Source: Alphaproteobacteria bacterium (GTDB lineage Bacteria; Pseudomonadota; Alphaproteobacteria; Rs-D84). From it: a DNA stretch of 5,016 nucleotides. The stretch lies in NCBI GenBank assembly GCA_024402835.1, contig JAKSSZ010000050.1, positions 1-5,016 of the forward strand. Direction: 5' to 3'. Shown here one piece after another: positions 1 through 4,185 of this stretch (its first letter is position 1; every line of letters starts with the position of its first letter). The position numbers were made by a program, and so were the translations under genes. Under the pieces are notes generated by a model that saw only the letters and a list, made by a program, of their open reading frames with translations, searched no databases and was not told the origin of the DNA.

Positions 1-2
1 AT

Positions 3-485
3 CAACCAGCACCAATCTGGTATATTGTTCAGGCTATGCCGGATGAACGCTTTAGTGTAATTAATTTATCAAAAATAAAAACTATTTTTGAATATGTGGG
101 GCAGATAAAACATAAAGATTTACGTGATTATTATTTGGCTGTTTTAGAACATAGATTCTTTGCTAATGGGTGGGGGTGGTTCCCACGTTGTGGGGGCAGT
201 TTGTCGGCTCGTGAACGTCATATTTCTGATATGACCGAAGCGGACAAGTTACAAGCACTAAAAGCATTGCGTTGTTTAAAACGTGGCTTTATCAAATATC
301 ATTATAATGGGCAGTATGTAGATATTCCACATATTAATCGTTTGATACAAGAATATGGTGGTTTACAAGTAAATAAAAAACAAACCATGCAAAAAGCTGC
401 TGAAAAGTTAAAAGGGAAACTTCCACGTAAACAAAAGAAAAAAGCGCAAGGACTTTTGGGTATGCTTTTTTCTAAGAATAGATAA
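3..485 (+). CDS. Unrecognised protein, 3' part only (start lies left of the window)
   Basis: The reading frame is open from the first bases of the window to a TAA at 483-485, giving at least 160 residues. An in-frame ATG at 36 exists. However, the frame continues upstream of it without a stop, and the only purine-rich triplet (AGG at 31-33) lies just two bases before that ATG, which is too close to act as a ribosome site. I therefore read this as a 5'-truncated gene. The visible part begins QPAPIWYIVQAMPDERF. It has a central Trp/Gly/Cys segment (NGWGWFPRCGG), a helical stretch (TEADKLQALKALRCLKRGF) and a very basic tail rich in Lys and Arg that ends LLGMLFSKNR. There is no signal peptide or membrane segment. 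The family is not recognised. The basic tail would fit nucleic-acid or membrane-surface contact, but this is only a guess. The gene is followed two bases later by a terminator hairpin, so it ends its transcription unit. Confidence 0.75.
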   Translation, partial: QPAPIWYIVQAMPDERFSVINLSKIKTIFEYVGQIKHKDLRDYYLAVLEHRFFANGWGWFPRCGGSLSARERHISDMTEADKLQALKALRCLKRGFIKYHYNGQYVDIPHINRLIQEYGGLQVNKKQTMQKAAEKLKGKLPRKQKKKAQGLLGMLFSKNR

Positions 486-487
486 TA

Positions 488-512
488 AAAAAACGTCGTA
501 TAGACGTTTTTT
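488..512. terminator. Bidirectional intrinsic terminator shared by converging genes
   Basis: A 10-bp perfect stem, AAAAAACGTC (488-497) against GACGTTTTTT (503-512), closes on a five-base loop. Read on the plus strand it ends in six T residues just after the stop at 485. Read on the minus strand it ends in seven T residues (487-493) just after the small minus-strand gene, whose stop codon at 511-513 overlaps the stem. It therefore suits both converging units. The GC part of the stem is short (CGTC/GACG), so strength may be moderate. Confidence 0.85.
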
Positions 513-645
513 ATATGTATTCTCGATTGTTAGCTGATTTTTTGCATTTTAATTTTATGCGTTCTATTCTTTGAATTAAAGAATGAATACCATCTGGTTT
601 TATTATGTTTTTCCAAAGATATTTAATTGTTGTTTTGTCTGACAT
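511..645 (-). CDS. Small basic protein of 44 residues, hypothetical
   Basis: An ATG at 643-645 opens a 44-codon frame that reads MSDKTTIKYLWKNIIKPDGI, then a basic helical stretch (HSLIQRIERIKLKCKKSANN), and ends REYI with TAA at 511-513. I count 11 Lys/Arg against 4 Asp/Glu, so the peptide is basic, and it has one Cys. An AAAGAG motif about six bases before the ATG is a plausible ribosome site, and the stop runs straight into the terminator hairpin. It lies 79 bases downstream of the DUF5662-like gene on the same strand and would be the last gene of that run. No family is recognised. An intact frame bounded by a ribosome site and a terminator in AT-rich DNA favours a real gene. The alternative is a chance frame in a 3' untranslated region. 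Confidence 0.5.
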   Translation of the reverse strand: MSDKTTIKYLWKNIIKPDGIHSLIQRIERIKLKCKKSANNREYI

Positions 646-724
646 GCTTGACTCTTTGTTTATATATTAAAATAATTATTTCATATTTATTGTTGGATAC
701 AAGTAAAAGTTATTAGAAAGTTTT

Positions 725-1258
725 TTATAAATCGGATGTTTCAAGCAATGGTTTCCAAATAGATTTTACATATTCGTTGTCTGTATTTTTGTTGATAATT
801 TGGAAAGAGTCGTTGATTATTTTTAATTGTTCTGGGGTCCAATCAAGATTAGACATGTTTTTTGCAAACCATGTTTCAAGTGTGACAGAAGCAGGATCGT
901 GTAAAATATCTTTCTGTTCAAAATTAGCAGAAGCCCAATCTGCAACCATTTCATAAACACGAACTAATGGTATTTCGCTGGCGTTTTTATAATATTGTAT
1001 GTGGTGTGGCGCATGATAGTGATGTAAATCTTGGGCATCGCGACTTAATAATTCGTATTCTTTGGAAACATGAAAGTTTTTATGATAGGTTTTATAAAAA
1101 ATATACGCATATCCAGTACGTATTTGCTCTGTAACTTTATCATTATCATGTTCTGGAAAATGATACCCCAAAAGTGATGCAAAATAATTTACTGCAGCTA
1201 CATGGCTTTTTATACGTAATTCATAAAATCTAAAAATTTCATTTATGTCTATTTTCAT
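725..1258 (-). CDS. DUF5662-family protein (HD-like, probable metal-binding)
   Basis: This gene encodes a 177-residue soluble protein. The seen motifs are H19 in the first helix (RIKSH), H37-D38-N39-D40-K41, a histidine cluster DLHHYHAPHHIQYY at 78-90 (H79, H80, H82, H85, H86), and YEMVADW at 102-108 with E103, D107 and W108. This order (H, HD-x-x-K, H..H.PHH, EM..DW) is what I recall for the DUF5662 family. That family resembles HD-type metal-dependent phosphohydrolases, with His and Asp as presumed metal ligands. Substrate and reaction are unknown. The C-terminal part contains a tryptophan-bearing helix (TLETWFAKN) and a TPEQLKIINDSF helix. The start is supported by a GAGAA motif five to nine bases upstream. 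It follows the ASCH-domain gene by 29 bases on the same strand, so the two are probably cotranscribed. The family call is fairly sure; enzymatic activity is inferred. Confidence 0.8.
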   Translation of the reverse strand: MKIDINEIFRFYELRIKSHVAAVNYFASLLGYHFPEHDNDKVTEQIRTGYAYIFYKTYHKNFHVSKEYELLSRDAQDLHHYHAPHHIQYYKNASEIPLVRVYEMVADWASANFEQKDILHDPASVTLETWFAKNMSNLDWTPEQLKIINDSFQIINKNTDNEYVKSIWKPLLETSDL

Positions 1259-1287
1259 TGTATTCTCTGTGTTTAACTGTGGTTCTT

Positions 1288-1554
1288 TTAAATCTTTTTT
1301 TCAAGTTTTATTTCCCAACATTTATTGGTGCCTAAATCTTTAGGTTGGGTTGTTATATTGATTGATAAAATTTTATATGTGGCGGTTGTATTTGTATACC
1401 CCTTGTGAAAAACAACAATATCATAATGTTTGTTTGTTAAGCGTTTATTCCAATATTCTGAGCATTCACGGTATTCCGAAGTTTTTTGACCAGATATGAT
1501 TTTATCAAACCAACAATGTTTAAGTACAAGATGTAATGTGTTTATCTTTTTCAT
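1288..1554 (-). CDS. ASCH-domain (PUA-like) protein
   Basis: This is a small soluble protein of 88 residues, the usual size of a single ASCH domain. It opens with the typical LHLVLKHCWFDKIISGQKTSEYR block (residues 7-29). The signature G22-x-K24-x-x-E27-x-R29 is intact. A YW-x-K-R-L motif (34-39), a strand DIVVFHKGYT (45-54) and a closing CWEIKL strand (79-84) follow. ASCH domains have the PUA beta-barrel fold and are proposed to bind RNA. A related member, YqfB, is an N4-acetylcytidine amidohydrolase. Whether this one binds RNA or hydrolyses a modified base cannot be told from the sequence. It lies 42 bases after the hydrolase-like gene and 29 bases before the DUF5662-like gene. It appears to have its own extended -10 promoter placed so that the mRNA would start about three bases before the ATG. 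No Shine-Dalgarno sequence is present. Confidence 0.85.
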   Translation of the reverse strand: MKKINTLHLVLKHCWFDKIISGQKTSEYRECSEYWNKRLTNKHYDIVVFHKGYTNTTATYKILSINITTQPKDLGTNKCWEIKLEKKI

Positions 1555-1563
1555 ATAACGGTA

Positions 1564-1572
1564 ATTATATCA
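1564..1572 (-). promoter_or_regulatory. Extended -10 promoter for the ASCH gene, near-leaderless
   Basis: On the minus strand the sequence TGATATAAT contains a perfect -10 (TATAAT, 1569-1564) preceded by the TG of an extended -10 element. No good -35 is seen at 16-18 bases. The usual distance places transcription start near 1557, only about three bases before the ATG at 1554. The nine bases between -10 and ATG contain no ribosome site. This would let the ASCH gene be expressed separately from the upstream hydrolase-like gene. Confidence 0.5.
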
Positions 1573-1596
1573 TGAAAGTGTAAATAAAGAAATCTA

Positions 1597-2655
1597 TTAT
1601 CTGGTTTTTATGCCAAGTGTTTTATATGTTTGTTGGGCATTCTTTAATAATTTTTTATAACTTATTTCTTCGGTAGTCAATAATTCTGACATTTGTGGAA
1701 TAGATTTATGATTTAGCATAGCGCGTGTGCCAGCGAGTAAAGCATTGCGCTCAGTTGCAAATAATACTTGACCATTATTTGTTAGAGTGTGATTGTCGTT
1801 AGGAGCACCACTAAGACCAACTTGGCTATGTTCATATATTGGGTTTATTTTTATTCTGTCTGTAAATACTATGTCGCCAAAATCTGGACCATAAAAACCG
1901 GTTTTGATGGTTTTTGGATTTTCGGATGCTATGTTTTCTTTCATACGATAATCTAATTCGTTGTAATAGCTAATTTGTGTATCGTATGCGCTGGCAAAAG
2001 ATACAGTTGTGAATTTAAAATCTTCCAATGGTGCAAATGGAGCATGGTTTATAGCCAATAGATTTTTTTGGATTTTATACATGTCTTGTAAACTATACGC
2101 ATATCTGTTTGTTTCTTGGTGCATACGTTTTTCTAGCATTCGTAATACGTATGTGCCATGACAATGCGTGTAAAGAATCATATTTCTAAAGTTTGCAATT
2201 GCTTCTTGGGTTGTTAGCATTTGGTCATTCGGACTTAATAATCTGGGGATAAACGCAAAATTAAAAATGTCATAAATATAATTTGGGTATTCACTACACA
2301 ATGGATATGAACGGTTTAGGGATGCGATATCTTCTGGGGTTACACCTTTGCCATATTTTTGTAAACTATCTATGTCACGAAATTCACGAAACATATTAAG
2401 ACGATCAATACTGCTATTACGATCACGGAATTTATAGTAAAGCGAATATATATCTAATCCCGAAGTTATATTATTCAGATATAACGTTTTTGCTATTGTA
2501 ATACAATAATTATTTGCCCAAATTGGTGTGTTTGTGTTTTCACCACCCAATATAAATATACATGGGCGTGACAAATCCATTTTCCCTGTGTGTATTAAAT
2601 CACCCGGGGTTTCAAGCCTTATTTTTACAAAATTAACAGAACTTATATCTTGCAT
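1597..2655 (-). CDS. Orphan alpha/beta-hydrolase-like protein with Cys nucleophile elbow
   Basis: The protein is 352 residues from the preferred ATG at 2655. An in-frame ATG at 2667 would add MIII, but it lies inside the best -10 box, so I prefer the inner one; residue numbers below count from it. No known family is recognised. The seen features follow an alpha/beta-hydrolase order. First comes a strand ending in a Gly pair (PCIFILGGENTNTP, about 31-44). A helix (ANNYCITIAKTL) and a strand (GLDIYSLYYKF) follow. Then strand-turn-helix NMILYTHCHGTYVLRMLEKR (158-177) carries C165 in an H-C-H-G turn, like the G-x-S/C-x-G nucleophile elbow. D225 (SFASAYD) and H289 (NDNHTLTNNG) are candidates for the rest of a triad. 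There is no signal peptide or membrane segment, so it is probably cytoplasmic. It is the first gene of the minus-strand run. The hydrolase reading is inference; the gene itself is certain. Confidence 0.8.
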   Translation of the reverse strand: MQDISSVNFVKIRLETPGDLIHTGKMDLSRPCIFILGGENTNTPIWANNYCITIAKTLYLNNITSGLDIYSLYYKFRDRNSSIDRLNMFREFRDIDSLQKYGKGVTPEDIASLNRSYPLCSEYPNYIYDIFNFAFIPRLLSPNDQMLTTQEAIANFRNMILYTHCHGTYVLRMLEKRMHQETNRYAYSLQDMYKIQKNLLAINHAPFAPLEDFKFTTVSFASAYDTQISYYNELDYRMKENIASENPKTIKTGFYGPDFGDIVFTDRIKINPIYEHSQVGLSGAPNDNHTLTNNGQVLFATERNALLAGTRAMLNHKSIPQMSELLTTEEISYKKLLKNAQQTYKTLGIKTR

Positions 2656-2667
2656 GATTATAATCAT
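2654..2667. promoter_or_regulatory. Perfect 14-bp palindrome, candidate operator
   Basis: ATGATTATAATCAT reads identically on both strands. It covers most of the -10 box, the predicted transcription start and the first bases of the hydrolase-like gene. A dimeric repressor bound here would block the promoter directly. The AT-rich composition raises the chance of a random palindrome, and no regulator gene is visible in the window. Confidence 0.4.
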
Positions 2668-2690
2668 AATACTAATAAATTATTTGTCAA
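2663..2690 (-). promoter_or_regulatory. Sigma70-type promoter of the hydrolase-like gene
   Basis: On the minus strand a perfect -35 TTGACA (2690-2685) is followed after 16 bases by TATGAT (2668-2663), a five-of-six match to the -10 consensus. Transcription should begin near 2656, next to the ATG at 2655, so the message would be leaderless. The upstream ATG at 2667 falls within the -10 itself and could not be on this transcript. The stretch between the -35 and the ATG has no Shine-Dalgarno sequence. Confidence 0.6.
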
Positions 2691-2750
2691 TTAGTAAAAA
2701 TGAAAGTTTTGTGGGTAAACAAAGTCATTAGTGAATAATTTTGGTTTTTA

Positions 2751-2759
2751 TGTTATAAT
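2751..2759 (+). promoter_or_regulatory. Extended -10 promoter of the acetyltransferase gene
   Basis: TGTTATAAT combines a perfect TATAAT (2754-2759) with the TG of an extended -10 element. A matching -35 is not evident. The expected start is near 2766, giving a short leader of about 15 bases. That leader holds the AAGGA ribosome site at 2769-2773, seven bases before the ATG at 2781. This promoter diverges from that of the hydrolase-like gene. Confidence 0.6.
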
Positions 2760-2780
2760 TTTTTCAAAAAGGACAAAAAT

Positions 2781-3341
2781 ATGTATTTTGACGAATTAAG
2801 GAATAAAAAGATTAAAGTTGCCGGTTTTGTTTTGATGACTATACCTGCTACTATTGAATATGCAAAAGATATTTTCAAAATAGTCAAAGATGATCCCAAA
2901 AATATGTTGTTTTGGATGCCTGATGGTTTATTTGAATCACCAGAAAATGTTTTGGTCAGTTATTACAGGCGAAATTATGAAAATCGAACAATGTTATTCG
3001 GTATATTCAAAGATAATAAATTGCTTGGAGAAATAGGATTCAGTGGAGTTTTTTTTAAAAGCGGTAAAGTTACTATTGGTTATTGGCTACGTAAATCTGC
3101 GCGTGGTCATGGCATAATAAACAAATTATTACCACGAATAGAAAAAATAGCTTTTGAACAAGATTGGTGTCATAAAATACAATTAATTTGTGATGCAGAA
3201 AATATACCTTCTAAAACAATAGCAGAAAAAAACGGTTATGTTCTCGAAGGCGTAATGCGTCAAGATGCAAAATGGCCAAATGGGTCTTTGCGTGATAAAT
3301 TGTATTTTGGTAAATTAAAATCTGAATGGAATAAAAAGTAA
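2781..3341 (+). CDS. GNAT-family N-acetyltransferase, RimJ/RimL type
   Basis: This 186-residue cytoplasmic enzyme is predicted to move an acetyl group from acetyl-CoA to an amino group. The GNAT fold can be followed: strand FGIFKDNKLLGEIGF (73-87), strand KVTIGYWLRKSARGHGI (96-112) with the acetyl-CoA pyrophosphate-binding ARGHG loop (107-111), then helix INKLLPRIEKIAF. Strand KIQLICDAEN (132-141) is followed by the N141-x-x-S144 motif, and then AEKNGYVLEGVMR (148-160). The last block and the closing DKLYFGKLKSEW are typical of the RimJ/RimL branch. That branch acetylates N-termini of ribosomal proteins, but also antibiotics, polyamines and other amines, so the substrate is not assigned. Length is normal and the start is fixed by a good AAGGA site. 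It is followed 15 bases later, in the same frame, by an orphan gene, so the two probably form an operon. Confidence 0.9.
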   Translation: MYFDELRNKKIKVAGFVLMTIPATIEYAKDIFKIVKDDPKNMLFWMPDGLFESPENVLVSYYRRNYENRTMLFGIFKDNKLLGEIGFSGVFFKSGKVTIGYWLRKSARGHGIINKLLPRIEKIAFEQDWCHKIQLICDAENIPSKTIAEKNGYVLEGVMRQDAKWPNGSLRDKLYFGKLKSEWNKK

Positions 3342-3356
3342 ATATGCCACATTACA

Positions 3357-4067
3357 ATGATGGATAAACAAAAAGTAAAAACTGTTATTACATATTTATT
3401 AGAAAAAGAAGCATTTCCAAATTTTTGGATGAATTTTGGGCCAAGAAAAAGCGGAGAGCATTATGGAATATATTCTGCCCCAAGTCAGGATTTTGATACA
3501 AAACTTAAGAAAGTTAAAATTATATCTCCTGTTGAACTGTGGCACAAATATAAATTTCCAAATGGTTTTACCGATAAATCTTTTGAACGATATGTATACC
3601 AACAATCCTATATACGTACATTTGATGCTGATAGAATTATAGCCCCAGAAAAATATATTCACAAGTTTTTTACTGTTTCAAAAGACAAACAAAAACAATA
3701 TACAAAAAAACTTGCGTTTATCACATGTGATTTATCAGACAAAGAAAAAGAATATATTGTTAATTATTTTCAAAATGAAAAAGACAAGGTGTTTGCCAGA
3801 TTTAAAAAGTTCTTACCAAAATTAAAAACATTAAATCCAGAAATCAAAGATTTTAATCCAAAAAATGTTTTAGATTTGGAAGATTTATATTTGGGTATGA
3901 CTTCGCGATTTAATTTTATGGATATTAAATATTTTTGTGGTCTTACTGATATGAACACAGCAAACAAAAATTCAGACAAGTTAGAATCTTTATTGGGGTT
4001 CGGTCCTGGGTTCCATATTGAACCACACCGATTGCGAAAACTTATTGATGCGATAAAACAGACGTAA
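3357..4067 (+). CDS. Unrecognised basic protein, 236 residues
   Basis: This is an intact frame beginning with MMDKQKVKTV and ending AIKQT with TAA at 4065-4067. It is lysine-rich, with no signal peptide or membrane segment. Visible landmarks are FWMNFGPRKSGEHYGIYSAP (23-42), SPVELWHKYKFPNGF (57-71), a charged helical middle (128-158), a short acidic-hydrophobic stretch VLDLEDLYLGM (171-181), and a C-terminal GFGPGFHIEPHRLRKLIDAI (214-233). I do not recognise the family. The aromatic and Gly-Pro blocks look like a folded, conserved protein rather than a decayed gene. The start has no Shine-Dalgarno sequence. The preceding gene stops 15 bases upstream, and a seven-codon frame from ATG 3344 ends at 3367 across this start, so coupled translation is plausible. 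ATG 3360 is an equally possible start. It probably shares the promoter of the acetyltransferase. Confidence 0.75.
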   Translation: MMDKQKVKTVITYLLEKEAFPNFWMNFGPRKSGEHYGIYSAPSQDFDTKLKKVKIISPVELWHKYKFPNGFTDKSFERYVYQQSYIRTFDADRIIAPEKYIHKFFTVSKDKQKQYTKKLAFITCDLSDKEKEYIVNYFQNEKDKVFARFKKFLPKLKTLNPEIKDFNPKNVLDLEDLYLGMTSRFNFMDIKYFCGLTDMNTANKNSDKLESLLGFGPGFHIEPHRLRKLIDAIKQT

Positions 4068-4101
4068 TGCGGTTGAGTTGCGGAAGAAGACCGAAAAAAT
4101 T

Positions 4102-4116
4102 AAATTTTGAAAATTT
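4102..4116. promoter_or_regulatory. 15-bp palindrome overlapping the -35 box
   Basis: AAATTTT and AAAATTT are perfect inverted arms of seven bases around a single G at 4109. The element overlaps the -35 TTGAAA of the membrane-protein promoter and could be an operator. It is pure A/T apart from the centre, so chance is a real alternative. Confidence 0.3.
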
Positions 4117-4134
4117 CTGTTTATATGGTACAAT
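4107..4134 (+). promoter_or_regulatory. Promoter of the membrane coiled-coil gene
   Basis: A -35 TTGAAA (4107-4112) is followed after 16 bases by TACAAT (4129-4134), which also carries the TG of an extended -10 (TGGTACAAT). The expected start is near 4141, leaving a leader of about 45 bases with a strong ribosome site. It is one of the best promoters in the window and makes the downstream gene independent of the acetyltransferase unit. Confidence 0.65.
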
Positions 4135-4136
4135 TT

Positions 4137-4154
4137 CAAGTATAACAAGTATAA
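4137..4154 (+). repeat. Tandem direct repeat, CAAGTATAA twice
   Basis: Two exact nine-base copies, 4137-4145 and 4146-4154, lie across the expected transcription start and early leader. The repeat creates a second TATAAT at 4150-4155, without a good -35. It could be a regulator binding site or simple slippage. Confidence 0.6.
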
Positions 4155-4173
4155 TTAGCTATAAATACAAAAA

Positions 4174-4178
4174 AGGAG
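4174..4178 (+). promoter_or_regulatory. Strong ribosome binding site
   Basis: AGGAG sits seven bases before the ATG at 4186 within an A-rich leader. It is the best Shine-Dalgarno match in the window and fixes the start of the last gene over the in-frame ATG at 4198. Confidence 0.85.
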
Positions 4179-4185
4179 AAATAAT

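Noticed and set aside
1894..1905. Palindrome AAAACCGGTTTT
   Set aside because: It is inside the hydrolase-like coding region, encodes ordinary residues, and has no T-run or promoter beside it.
2657..2690. Pairing of TTGACA with the perfect TATAAT at 2662-2657
   Set aside because: The spacer would be 22 bases, too long for a sigma70 promoter. The TATGAT at 16 bases fits better.
2528..2731. 67-codon plus-strand frame
   Set aside because: It lies opposite the N-terminal part of the hydrolase-like gene and runs through its promoter. There is no ribosome site and the product looks unlike a protein family.
3399..3979. Three frames of 68-87 codons inside the orphan gene (3399-3662 and 3770-3979 minus, 3436-3642 plus)
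   Set aside because: They are shadows of the longer gene in other frames, with no start signals of their own.
4070..4093. CGGT...ACCG inverted repeat after the orphan gene as a terminator
   Set aside because: The stem is only four pairs with a 16-base loop and is followed by A residues rather than T residues. No convincing terminator is present here.
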